A DNA stretch of 41,650 bases from Blastocatellia bacterium UBA7656 (GCA_002483445.1 DLHY01000150.1:1-41650); one strand, 5' to 3'. Positions 31,435 through 39,501 are shown, counted from the first letter of the stretch. The notes: generated by a model from the letters alone, not told the origin. Translations and numbers: made by a program.

Positions 31435-32592
31435 CTACTGAGCAGAATCCTTTGATTCTGCCTCAAAGAATTCTGCTGTCTTTGCTAAGAAGTCGGGCTT
31501 GAGGGATGAGGCAAGCCCCAAATTACGGATTCCATTCACTGTATCAATCAGCTTGGAAAATGGAATGAACCCGCACACTTCCGGCAGTGGCCGCTCCCGC
31601 AAGGCAAAAGTAGGCCGTAGAATTTCCTGCTCTACTTTATTGCGCCTGTCATCGGGCGCAACCAAATAAAGTTTGATATCAAGATTTGGCTGCAAAGCTA
31701 AAAGATCGCTCATGCGCAAAAGGCCCGAATAAATTGACGTTGTTGATTCGACCTCGAATGCTGCAACTATAGAGTTTCCTCGAAGCCAAAGAACATCGAT
31801 CAACTCAATTGTTCGGTTAGTCGCCTCATTGAATTGCGTTGGCAGTTCGTTAATGATACGGGGCATCGCGCCTAAGACAACACCATTCCAAGCTCTTGAC
31901 CTATCGTTTCTTGCCACCCAAACGTCGAGTCCCATCTCTGCACCGAGACTCAGTAGTTCGTGCTGAATTTCGGTGTGACGTGATGTGTTAATCGCTTCGG
32001 CAGGTTCGCTAGATTCTTTGACTGGTATTTGCTCTAAGGATTTTTCCTCTGAATCAGGTACGCTAACAGCCACTCTAAGCGTGGTTCTTCCTTTTCGCCT
32101 TTCCGCGCTATACAAAGGTTTACGAGCAAGCTTCTTAGGATCGACTGGGCGAGCAATCGGTTGGATCTCTGCTTGGCGAAGCAGGCTGAATATGAATTGA
32201 GCATCTTCGGCTTTACGGAAAAGATTGGGGATCATTCGAACAAATCCTTTGAACTTTCCCTCATCTTTTTGTCCCGAATAAAAAGCGACTTTCCCGCGAA
32301 GCTGTTGCATTGGTACGCCATGTTCCGGATTAAGCAAAATCAAAGGGCGCACTTCAAATCGAACGGGGAACACCTCATCTTTCCAAATAAGGCTTCCATC
32401 ATTCGTTGAGCTAATAACTTCAAGCGCTCCGACCCAACGCATGACACCAGTGAGATAACACAAGAAAACGTCTCCTGGCTTTACTTTATGTGCTGTTGCT
32501 CTCATTCTAGCGCGGAATCCGGTTATCCTTGCGCCCGATTGGCGAAATTCTTCCCAAGTCGTTCCCGTAAAAAGGTCAAGCCAGTAATTCAT
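31435..32592 (-). CDS. EVE-like domain fused to PD-(D/E)xK-type nuclease domain
   Basis: A 385-residue two-domain protein. Residues 1-140 look like a PUA/EVE reader of modified bases: MNYWLDLFTGTTWEEF, then VKPGDVFLCYLTGVMRWVGALEV. A linker of about 60 residues leads to a nuclease-like C-terminus with E209 (RHTEIQHELLSLG), D266 (IELIDVLWL) and E280-V-E282 (AAFEVESTTSIYSG), which fits a PD-(D/E)xK core. EVE-nuclease fusions are proposed modification-dependent restriction enzymes acting on phage DNA with altered cytosine, and this role is inferred. GGGAGG lies 8 bases before the ATG. The codon use is AT-richer than neighbours, suggesting transfer. No methylase is nearby, as expected for type IV-like enzymes. 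The 266-base gap on its 3' side (31169-31434) shows nothing definite. Confidence 0.7.
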   Translation of the reverse strand: MNYWLDLFTGTTWEEFRQSGARITGFRARMRATAHKVKPGDVFLCYLTGVMRWVGALEVISSTNDGSLIWKDEVFPVRFEVRPLILLNPEHGVPMQQLRGKVAFYSGQKDEGKFKGFVRMIPNLFRKAEDAQFIFSLLRQAEIQPIARPVDPKKLARKPLYSAERRKGRTTLRVAVSVPDSEEKSLEQIPVKESSEPAEAINTSRHTEIQHELLSLGAEMGLDVWVARNDRSRAWNGVVLGAMPRIINELPTQFNEATNRTIELIDVLWLRGNSIVAAFEVESTTSIYSGLLRMSDLLALQPNLDIKLYLVAPDDRRNKVEQEILRPTFALRERPLPEVCGFIPFSKLIDTVNGIRNLGLASSLKPDFLAKTAEFFEAESKDSAQ

Positions 32593-32659
32593 ATCTAAAC
32601 CTCCCTTCGAGGCTTACAAGATTCTGTGGAACAGAATTTGGGATAAACCGGCTTTCTAA

Positions 32660-33874
32660 TCACTTGAACACCACGCGCAAAAACTTGAGCTTGCCGACCT
32701 GAAGCAAGATTTCCGTACCCGGTTCGCCTGCAATATCATGCTTCACATCGCTTACCTTTTCGCCGTTCACTCGGACGCTGCCCTGAGAGATCAATCGCTG
32801 CGCTTCCGTAACCGATGGCGCGAGTCCTTCAGCCGCAAGCAGTTTAGGCAACCTGATCGTTTCAGCCTGACGTTCAACCACAGCGATATCAGTCGGCGCT
32901 TTATGCTCGCGGAATCTTCTGTCGAATTCATCGCTCGCCGCCTGCGCTTCCGACTCCGAATGAAAATCGGCAACTATCCTGCGCCCAAGCTCCGCTTTCA
33001 CATCTCGCGGATTTCGCTCGCCGCGCTCGCAGGCCGTCTTCATCGCTTCTATCTCTGCGGGCGCGAGGTCAGTCAGCAATTCGTAATAACGCCACATCAA
33101 CGTGTCGCTAACTGACATCACCTTGCCGAACATATCATCTGCCGATTCCGTGATGCCGATGTAATTGCCCAGAGACTTAGACATCTTCTGCACGCCGTCC
33201 AATCCTTCAAGCAGAGGCGTGGTCATGATCAACTGCGGCTCGCGCACGCCATATCCGACCTGAATCTGACGCGCCATCAGCAGATTGAATTTCTGATCCG
33301 TCCCGCCAAGCTCGACATCCGCTTCCAATGCCACCGAGTCGTACCCTTGAGCCAGCGCATACATCAATTCATGCAGGCTGATGGGCGTCTGCTCCTGAAA
33401 CCGTTTGCGAAAATCTTCGCGCTCCAATAACTGCGCGACGGTCGCTTTCGCCGCGAGCTTTATGAAATCGTCGCTCGTAAACTGTCCGAACCATTCCCGG
33501 TTGAAACGGATCTCGGTCTTTTCCGCATCGAGCAGCTTGAATATCTGCTGCTTGTAGGTTTCGGCATTCTCCATGATCTGCTCGCGCGTGAGCGGCGGGC
33601 GTGTCGCTGACCGCCCCGACGGATCGCCTATCATCCCTGTGAAATCGCCTATGAGAAAAATAACCGTGTGGCCGAGTTGCTGAAAGTGTCGCATCTTGCG
33701 AATCAGCACCGTATGGCCGAGGTGAATATCGGGCGCGGTCGGATCGAATCCCGCTTTTACTCTCAGCGGCTTTCCCGTCGCTGCTGATCGCTGGAGTTTT
33801 TTTCGCAACTCCTGTTCAGGTATGCAATCGACTGCGCCTTTCTTCAGGTACGCTATCTGTTCTTCTATGGTCAT
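32660..33874 (-). CDS. tyrS: tyrosyl-tRNA synthetase
   Basis: A 404-residue class I synthetase. The HIGH-type motif is in PDIHLGHTVLIRKMRHF, IGDFTGMIGDPSGRSATRPPLT is the TyrS-specific segment, KMSKSLGNYIG the KMSKS loop, and an S4 RNA-binding domain (APSVTEAQRLISQGSVRVNGEKVSD) ends the protein. It charges tRNA(Tyr). The ATG at 33874 is only 7 bases from a heptamer hairpin and lacks a Shine-Dalgarno sequence, so its translation signal may have been altered by the insertion. Confidence 0.97.
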   Translation of the reverse strand: MTIEEQIAYLKKGAVDCIPEQELRKKLQRSAATGKPLRVKAGFDPTAPDIHLGHTVLIRKMRHFQQLGHTVIFLIGDFTGMIGDPSGRSATRPPLTREQIMENAETYKQQIFKLLDAEKTEIRFNREWFGQFTSDDFIKLAAKATVAQLLEREDFRKRFQEQTPISLHELMYALAQGYDSVALEADVELGGTDQKFNLLMARQIQVGYGVREPQLIMTTPLLEGLDGVQKMSKSLGNYIGITESADDMFGKVMSVSDTLMWRYYELLTDLAPAEIEAMKTACERGERNPRDVKAELGRRIVADFHSESEAQAASDEFDRRFREHKAPTDIAVVERQAETIRLPKLLAAEGLAPSVTEAQRLISQGSVRVNGEKVSDVKHDIAGEPGTEILLQVGKLKFLRVVFK

Positions 33875-33880
33875 AGTTTT

Positions 33881-33982
33881 CAGGAGTCAGAAGTCAGAAG
33901 TCAGGAGTCAGAATGAATAAGGAAGTCGGCGCAAAGCGCCTCCGATTTTATTCTGTCTTCTGTCTTCTGACTCCTGACTTCT
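33881..33982. repeat. heptamer (GTCAGAA/GTCAGGA) hairpin element
   Basis: AGAAGTCAGGAGTCAGAA (33896-33913) is the perfect complement of 33965-33982. The loop of 51 bases carries a smaller hairpin around CGC-AAA-GCG. The element fills the gap from 4 bases after the ggt stop to 7 bases before tyrS. Confidence 0.9.
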
Positions 33983-33985
33983 CCC

Positions 33986-35689
33986 TCAGTATCCAACTGC
34001 CGCGCCTCCCAAGCGGGGATCGGATGCGCCGAGTCGGATGCCTTTTTTCGGATCGATCATGACTGCGTGCGCATCTCCGATATAGCCCGGTCTTTCTCTG
34101 AAGATGTGGCCGCGCTTTTCGAGCGCGCGCTTCGTATCGAGGCTGAAACCCAATGGTTCCCATTGAATCTGATCGGGCATCCACTGATGATGGATGCGCG
34201 GCGCATCGATTGCCTGCTGGATGTTCATCCCGAAATCGATGACGTTGATGATGATCTGAAGCACGGTGTTTATGATCGTCGGCCCGCCCGGAGAGCCTGC
34301 GGCGAAGAATAGTTTTCCATCCTTCAACACTATAGTCGGAGTCATCGCCGACAGCGGGCGCTTGCGCGGAGCGATTGCGTTGTTTTCGCTTTGCAGGAGT
34401 CCGTAGGCATTCGGCACTCCGGGCTTGGAAGTGAAATCGTCCATCTCGTTGTTGAGCAAAACGCCCGTGCCGCGAGCGGTCGCGCCTGAGCCATAGCCGC
34501 CGTTTAGGGTGTAGGTGTTCGACACGACGTTGCCTTCGCGGTCTACGATGGTGAAGTGAGTCGTCTCCTGCGGCTCGTAGCCCGTGGGGTTTCCGGCTTT
34601 CACCTCGCTGCTCGGAGTTGCGCGATCCGGGTTGATGGTTCTGACGAGATCATCGGCGTACTTTTTCGAGATGAGTCCCTCGACGGGGACTTTGACGAAA
34701 TCGGCATCGCCCAGGAATTCAGCGCGGTCGGCAAACGCGCGGCGCATCGCTTCGATCATCAGGTGAAGCGACTCGCTTGAGTTATGTCCCATCTCGGCAA
34801 GCTTGTAGTGTTCGAGCATGTTGAGCATCTCAATGAGCGCTGCGCCGCCTGAAGATGGGGGAGGCATGGTGAGGATTTCATAGCTGCGATAATTTCCGGT
34901 GAGAGGCTTGCGGACGGTCGGCTCGTATTCTTTCAAGTCGCGCTCGGTAATAAGTCCGCCGTTCATTTTCATATCGGCGGCGATGAGTCGCGCTGTTTTG
35001 CCTTCGTAAAATTCTCGCGGGCCGTTGAGTTTGATTCTCGCGAGAGTGGCGGCCAGTTCCGGTTGGACGAGTCTTTCGCCTTCTTCGAAGAATTTGCCGT
35101 CGCGAAGAAATATCCGGTTGCTGTCGGGGAATTTAGCCAGCAGTCGCGAGCTTCCCTGAAGGCTGCGCGCAAGCGGATAACTTATGGTGAAGCCTTCTGC
35201 GGCAAGGCGACGCGCAGGCTCTACGACGTCGGCCCAGCGCAATTTGCCGTGGCGTTTCAAAGCCAGCGCGACTCCTGCGACGGTGCCGGGAACTCCTGCG
35301 GCGCGATAGCCTATGGTCGAGGCGTCTTTGATGACGTTGCCTTCGCGGTCGAGATACATATCGCGGCTTGCGGCGAGAGGCGCGCGTTCGCGGTAGTCGA
35401 TGACTTCCGCCGATCCGTCAGCGCGGCGAATCATCATAAATCCGCCGCCGCCCAAATTTCCCGCCGAGGGCCACGTAACGGCGAGTGCAAGAGCCACGGC
35501 TGCGGCTGCGTCAATTGCGTTGCCGCCGCGACGGAGAATGTCTACGCCGACGCGGGAAGCGATTTCGCTGACTGTTGCGACTATACCGTTACGCGCCCGC
35601 ACAGGCTCGCGCGAAGCAGCACGGTTCGCGCCTGGAATAGCAGACAGTATTAGCAACAGCGCGAGTATCTGACAGGTTCTTTTTTTCAT
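33986..35689 (-). CDS. ggt: gamma-glutamyltransferase
   Basis: A 567-residue exported Ntn-hydrolase with a signal peptide (CQILALLLILSAIPGANRA). The self-cleavage and nucleophile site is the second Thr of E-T-T-H-F-T-I-V-D. The small subunit continues with GNVVSNTYTLNGGYGSG and ends with the substrate loops KRPLSAMTPTIVLKDGK and AAGSPGGPTIINTVLQ. It transfers or hydrolyses gamma-glutamyl groups from glutathione in the periplasm. AGGAG precedes the ATG by 6 bases. Confidence 0.95.
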   Translation of the reverse strand: MKKRTCQILALLLILSAIPGANRAASREPVRARNGIVATVSEIASRVGVDILRRGGNAIDAAAAVALALAVTWPSAGNLGGGGFMMIRRADGSAEVIDYRERAPLAASRDMYLDREGNVIKDASTIGYRAAGVPGTVAGVALALKRHGKLRWADVVEPARRLAAEGFTISYPLARSLQGSSRLLAKFPDSNRIFLRDGKFFEEGERLVQPELAATLARIKLNGPREFYEGKTARLIAADMKMNGGLITERDLKEYEPTVRKPLTGNYRSYEILTMPPPSSGGAALIEMLNMLEHYKLAEMGHNSSESLHLMIEAMRRAFADRAEFLGDADFVKVPVEGLISKKYADDLVRTINPDRATPSSEVKAGNPTGYEPQETTHFTIVDREGNVVSNTYTLNGGYGSGATARGTGVLLNNEMDDFTSKPGVPNAYGLLQSENNAIAPRKRPLSAMTPTIVLKDGKLFFAAGSPGGPTIINTVLQIIINVIDFGMNIQQAIDAPRIHHQWMPDQIQWEPLGFSLDTKRALEKRGHIFRERPGYIGDAHAVMIDPKKGIRLGASDPRLGGAAVGY

Positions 35690-35710
35690 GACATCTCCTG
35701 AAATTGTGGC

Positions 35711-35727
35711 GCAAGCTGTTAGCTTGC
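35711..35727. repeat. single short hairpin (GCAAGCT-GTT-AGCTTGC)
   Basis: A 7-bp perfect stem with a 3-base loop lies 21 bases before the ggt start, inside its promoter region. It has the same design as the hairpins at 8586, 8633, 25410 and 25468. Confidence 0.7.
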
Positions 35728-35803
35728 GTTGCCCCCGATTTTCATACTTTCAGGGCGAAGCGCAATCCGACAGATCGCGCTATATCAACGACTCCATTGA
35801 AAG

Positions 35804-36043
35804 CTATGAGCGTTTTCCCTGACGGGTGTTGGCCCGCACTGTCGGCTTTGCGCGCTCTTTGCGGGCGAGGTAATCATCCACATCGGTTCGCAGCCGTTTG
35901 ATTTCTTCCTCCGGCCCTTCGGCCATCAGCTTGTACCACTGTCGAGATTGCGGCAGCACTCCGCCTTGGAGCGATTCCAGTATTCTTTCCATCTGACGGA
36001 TACAGTCTCTGGCCTGTTCCAATTGTTCTTCATTCGTAATCAC
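35804..36043 (-). CDS. small helical protein, partner of a nucleotidyltransferase
   Basis: A 79-residue protein (start ITNEEQLEQARDCIRQMER, end K-P-T-V-R-A-N-T-R-Q-G-K-R-S) predicted to be mainly helical with a basic tail. It starts with GTG overlapping the stop of the upstream gene (GTGA), preceded by GAGGG. Size and coupling fit an antitoxin or antitoxin-like partner. I do not recognise a family. Confidence 0.6.
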   Translation of the reverse strand: MITNEEQLEQARDCIRQMERILESLQGGVLPQSRQWYKLMAEGPEEEIKRLRTDVDDYLARKERAKPTVRANTRQGKRS

Positions 36044-36486
36044 AGAATTACCCTCAACAACCCTTTGAACAATTGCGGATCATACTTCACTCTCTGAAAA
36101 AAGCTTACCATCTCTTTGTACTCAGGCGAATCTTCTTCCATATAAAAAGCGTCGAATCCGTATCCGCGGCGAACTCGCTTTCGAGACAGAACATTATAAT
36201 CAGCCGGACGCAGTTCCTCCGAAAAATCCACTTTTCTGTTTACGACGACGATCAAATCGATATCGTTGGGATCAGGCTTCGAGGTGATGAAACTGCCATC
36301 GACGATGATCGCTTTCACCACACCTGCTTGCCGCGCTTCTCTGACGAATGATTCCAGCTTTTCAAACAACATAACCCGACGATCCGATACCTGAAAACTG
36401 CCAAAGCGTTTTCGGATTTCAGCCCTCGCGCAATCCCATACGCCTGCGGGCAGGAATCCCTCTTCATTCAATTTCGGTATAGGCAT
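36040..36486 (-). CDS. nucleotidyltransferase-like protein (DUF6932-like)
   Basis: A 148-residue protein with a minimal nucleotidyltransferase motif: IIVDGSFITSKPDPNDIDLIVVV gives G-S and D-x-D in the expected spacing. The N-terminus PIPKLNEEGFLPAGVWDCARAEI resembles DUF6932 proteins, which are often paired with a small gene in toxin-antitoxin-like arrangements. The start directly follows the prepilin peptidase stop (TAGATG), so it is read from the same message. Activity as an adenylylating toxin is speculation. Confidence 0.7.
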   Translation of the reverse strand: MPIPKLNEEGFLPAGVWDCARAEIRKRFGSFQVSDRRVMLFEKLESFVREARQAGVVKAIIVDGSFITSKPDPNDIDLIVVVNRKVDFSEELRPADYNVLSRKRVRRGYGFDAFYMEEDSPEYKEMVSFFQRVKYDPQLFKGLLRVIL

Positions 36487-37350
36487 CTATGAATAAAACC
36501 CCAGATACCACTCCATCAACTTCTGCCCGATGAACAGCGAGATTATCGCTGCCGGACCTAGAAATACTCCGAAAGGGATTTCCATCTTCATCGACCCTTT
36601 GCGCACTCGAACCAGCAGCAGCCCTACGACAGACCCGATGAGCGAGGACATGAAAATAGTCAGAAACGCCAGTTTCCATCCGATGAATGCGCCGACCATA
36701 AGCATCATCTTCACATCGCCAAGCCCCATGCCCTCTTCTTTTCTCACCAGATAATAAGCCCTCCGCACAAGCCACAGGCTCCCCCCTCCGACAGCCGCCC
36801 CCACTGCCGACCCGATTATCGCCACCGTCCATTCCGAAGACACGATAGCGCCGAACATCTCCTCCGTCGATTTATTGATCCACGCATCGGGCGCAAGCAC
36901 CCTCAGCACGGTCATCACGAGCAGACCGGGCTTGTTTATTTTGTCCGGCAGCAGCTTGTGTTCAAGATCGATAAATACGAGCGGCACGATCAGCGAAACG
37001 AAAACCGCGTCCGCAAGCAGAACGAGCGTCAGGCCGTCCTTGAAATAAAGCAGCAGGTAGAGCGCAGCCACAAGAAGTTCGACCGTCGGATAGATGGGCG
37101 AGATTTTCACTTTGCAGCTTCGGCATCGCCCGCCCAGAATCAGATAGCTCAGGACAGGGATGTTGTCGTAAGACTTTACCGGCTTGTCGCACGCGGGGCA
37201 GTGCGATCCCGGAAAAGCGAGAGATTCGCCCCTCGGCAAACGGTAGATGACCACGTTGAGAAAACTGCCTATTATCAATCCGAAAAGAGTGATGGCTAGA
37301 CCTAAGAAAAACGGCGGCACGTGTTCCATAAGTTCGTTCAATGACTCCAT
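36487..37350 (-). CDS. pilD: prepilin peptidase
   Basis: A 287-residue integral membrane aspartic protease that cleaves and N-methylates type IV prepilins and type II pseudopilins. The N-terminal zinc region has CPAC and CRSC, GSFLNVVIYRLPRGESL marks the methylase domain, and the two catalytic aspartates are in FIDLEHKLLPD and GLGDVK. About eight membrane segments are visible. No other pilus gene is in the window; the downstream genes are the nucleotidyltransferase pair. Confidence 0.95.
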   Translation of the reverse strand: MESLNELMEHVPPFFLGLAITLFGLIIGSFLNVVIYRLPRGESLAFPGSHCPACDKPVKSYDNIPVLSYLILGGRCRSCKVKISPIYPTVELLVAALYLLLYFKDGLTLVLLADAVFVSLIVPLVFIDLEHKLLPDKINKPGLLVMTVLRVLAPDAWINKSTEEMFGAIVSSEWTVAIIGSAVGAAVGGGSLWLVRRAYYLVRKEEGMGLGDVKMMLMVGAFIGWKLAFLTIFMSSLIGSVVGLLLVRVRKGSMKMEIPFGVFLGPAAIISLFIGQKLMEWYLGFYS

Positions 37351-37386
37351 AAAGTCGAATTTCGGCTGTCATACTACCAGAACTCA

Positions 37387-37415
37387 TTGCCACTTGCGAC
37401 AATCTGGATTAAATT
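37387..37415 (+). promoter_or_regulatory. promoter of the GT4 gene
   Basis: TTGCCA (37387-37392), 17 bases, TAAATT (37410-37415), 27 bases before the start codon. It lies in the short divergent gap with pilD. Confidence 0.5.
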
Positions 37416-37442
37416 AGCGCGGCACGCATTGAGAGGGGACAC

Positions 37443-38564
37443 ATGAAAATACTTCAGGTCTGCTCGGCCAGCGAGATGGGCGGCGGCGAGGTTCATGTCG
37501 CTGATCTTGCGCGCTCTCTGGCCTCGCGCGGACATGCGATCTATCTCGCCGTAAGACCTGAAAGCCCGCTTCGCGCCCCTCTGGCCGGAGTCATCGCCTC
37601 CTGGCATGAACTCGCGCTTCGCAACTCTTTGGATATGCAGTCGGCGCGCGCCATCACCGATATAGTCAATCATCACGGCATCGATATCATTCACGCGCAC
37701 GTGGGCCGGGATTATCTCGTTTCAGCCTTCGCCTCTCGCCGCACTCAGGCGCGACTCGTGCTGACGCGGCATCATTACCTGCCCATTAAAAGAAATCTGA
37801 TTTACCGCTTGATGCTTGAGGATGTCGCCGCCGTCATAGCCGTATCGGAAAGCGTGAGAGAATCCATCATCGAGCGACTGGCGATACCTATCGAGCGCGT
37901 GCATACCATCCCGAACTGGATCGATGTGTCGCGCTTCCGTCCCATCGACCGCGAAGCCGCGCGCAGTATGTTTCAGTTTCGCTCCACTCTCGTCGTCGCC
38001 TGCATAGGCCAGATCACGCCCGCGAAAGGGCAGGAAGAATTCATCCGCGCCGCGGCTCGCGCCGTGACGATGCGCCCCGATATTCATTTCGTCATCGCGG
38101 GCGAAGAAAAAGAAGACGGCTCGCCTTTCACTCAGCAACTCACTCATCTGATCGATACTCTCGGACTCAACGGCAAAGTGTCATTCCTCGGCCACGTGCA
38201 TCACATCCCGGAACTCCTGGCCGCCGTCGATGTCGTCGTGGTGCCTTCGTGGGATGAAGGCTTTTCGCTCGTCACCATAGAAGCGATGGCGGCGGGCCGC
38301 GCGGTGATGGCTTCAAACGTCGGCAGCATCGCCGGAATCATCACCGAAAACACTACGGGGCTGTTGTTCCCTCCGCGCGATTCAAAAGCGATGGCTGAAA
38401 AACTGCTGTGGCTGTTGTGGGACACAGGTATGCGCGAAAGATTAGGCCATCACGCGCAACACGAAGTCGCCGAGAGATTCGGTCGCGATCAGGTGATAGA
38501 CCGTATCGAATCGCTTTACTTCGAGGTGCTGGGCGCGGGCCAATATAGGAAAGAAGTTGGGTAG
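37443..38564 (+). CDS. GT4-family glycosyltransferase
   Basis: A 373-residue GT-B glycosyltransferase. The N-terminal domain begins KILQVCSASEMGGGEVHVADLARSL. VIAVSESVRESII and HTIPNWIDVSRFRP lead to the nucleotide-sugar domain with VACIGQITPAKGQEEFI, VSFLGHVHHIPELLAAVDVVVVPS and the E-x7-E motif in EGFSLVTIEAMAAGRAV. It retains configuration and probably builds a cell-surface glycan or lipid-linked sugar. AGGGG precedes the ATG. It converges with the GT2 gene, which may serve the same pathway. Confidence 0.9.
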   Translation: MKILQVCSASEMGGGEVHVADLARSLASRGHAIYLAVRPESPLRAPLAGVIASWHELALRNSLDMQSARAITDIVNHHGIDIIHAHVGRDYLVSAFASRRTQARLVLTRHHYLPIKRNLIYRLMLEDVAAVIAVSESVRESIIERLAIPIERVHTIPNWIDVSRFRPIDREAARSMFQFRSTLVVACIGQITPAKGQEEFIRAAARAVTMRPDIHFVIAGEEKEDGSPFTQQLTHLIDTLGLNGKVSFLGHVHHIPELLAAVDVVVVPSWDEGFSLVTIEAMAAGRAVMASNVGSIAGIITENTTGLLFPPRDSKAMAEKLLWLLWDTGMRERLGHHAQHEVAERFGRDQVIDRIESLYFEVLGAGQYRKEVG

Positions 38565-38570
38565 TGGGCA

Positions 38571-38631
38571 GGGGTCATGGGTCATGGGTCATGGGTCATG
38601 GGTCGGCGGTCAGGGGTCAGGGGTCAGAAGG
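38571..38631. repeat. heptamer (GGGTCAT then GGGTCAG) array
   Basis: Four GGGTCAT units pass through GGGTCGG and CGGTCAG into GGGTCAG units, all in 7-base register, starting 7 bases after the GT4 stop. No clean inverted arm was found. A separate ATCACCTC octamer array (about 38652-38676) lies just downstream and runs into the GT2 gene end. Confidence 0.85.
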
Positions 38632-38653
38632 TACAGGTTCCTCCTGTCTCCCA

Positions 38654-39415
38654 TCACCTCATCACCTCTTCACCTCCTCTTCCCTTTTCCCACAGTTTCA
38701 GGTTTCTCAAAAACACGTAGTGCGCGGCGAAGTATGAAATCGCCAGCCCCGGTATGCCGTCGAGAAACCCCAGCCTGAAAATGTAAGAGCGAAGAAAAGC
38801 GGCCATCGGTGAAAACAAAATCGAAGCGAGCGAAGCGCGTTTGCCTTTGATGAAAAGTTCTTCAGCCGCAAGCGAGGTGTAGCGATCCAATCGCTCGTGA
38901 TGCTCCGATGAATTCATAACCGTGTAGTGAAGCAGATCGCCTCGGAGTCTCTTTATCTTTCCGTCTGTCTCTACTGATTCATGCACGAAGTCTCCGCGCC
39001 ATCGCCCGCGCGTTCGATCATAAAGTCGAAGTTTATAATCGGGATACCACCCCGAATGCTTTATCCAGCGACCGAGATAAAAAGTTTTTCGGGGCATCTC
39101 GAATGCAGCGGCATCAGAGAGTTGATCTTTGAGTTGTTGAAGCTCTGCGATGAGCGCATCGGACAGGCGCTCATCAGCGTCGAGGTTGAAAATCCAGTCG
39201 TTGGCGGCCTGCTCGGCGGCGAAGTTTTTTTGCTTCGAGTAGCCGGGCCATTGCCTGATGAAAATTTTATCGGTGAACTGGCGGGCTATTTCAACGGTGC
39301 GGTCTGCGCTTTCGGAATCGACGAGGATGATTTCATCAGCCCACGAAAGCGAGCGAAGCGCGTCGGCGATATTGCGCTCTTCGTTTCTGGTGATGATGGT
39401 CGCGCTGATTTTCAT
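38654..39415 (-). CDS. GT2-family glycosyltransferase (LPS-core type)
   Basis: A 253-residue GT-A enzyme like WaaE/KdtX heptose-region glucosyltransferases. It opens ISATIITRNEERNIADALRSL, has the metal motif D-A-D-E in FNLDADERLSDALI, and then KTFYLGRWIKHSGWYPDYKLRLYDR and HYTVMNSSEHHERLDRY. The C-terminus carries a hydrophobic membrane-binding stretch (SYIFRLGFLDGIPGLAISYF). The final residues G-R-G-G-E-E-V-M-R are encoded by an octamer repeat (ATCACCTC on the plus strand), so the original end may have been replaced. Confidence 0.88.
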   Translation of the reverse strand: MKISATIITRNEERNIADALRSLSWADEIILVDSESADRTVEIARQFTDKIFIRQWPGYSKQKNFAAEQAANDWIFNLDADERLSDALIAELQQLKDQLSDAAAFEMPRKTFYLGRWIKHSGWYPDYKLRLYDRTRGRWRGDFVHESVETDGKIKRLRGDLLHYTVMNSSEHHERLDRYTSLAAEELFIKGKRASLASILFSPMAAFLRSYIFRLGFLDGIPGLAISYFAAHYVFLRNLKLWEKGRGGEEVMR

Positions 39416-39501
39416 TCGTCGGTTTTCAGATAAGCCGCGAGAAAAAACGCGGCAAGCCTGATGTCAGGACACATTTTGCAAATAACGAGTAGCAAAGGAG
39501 C

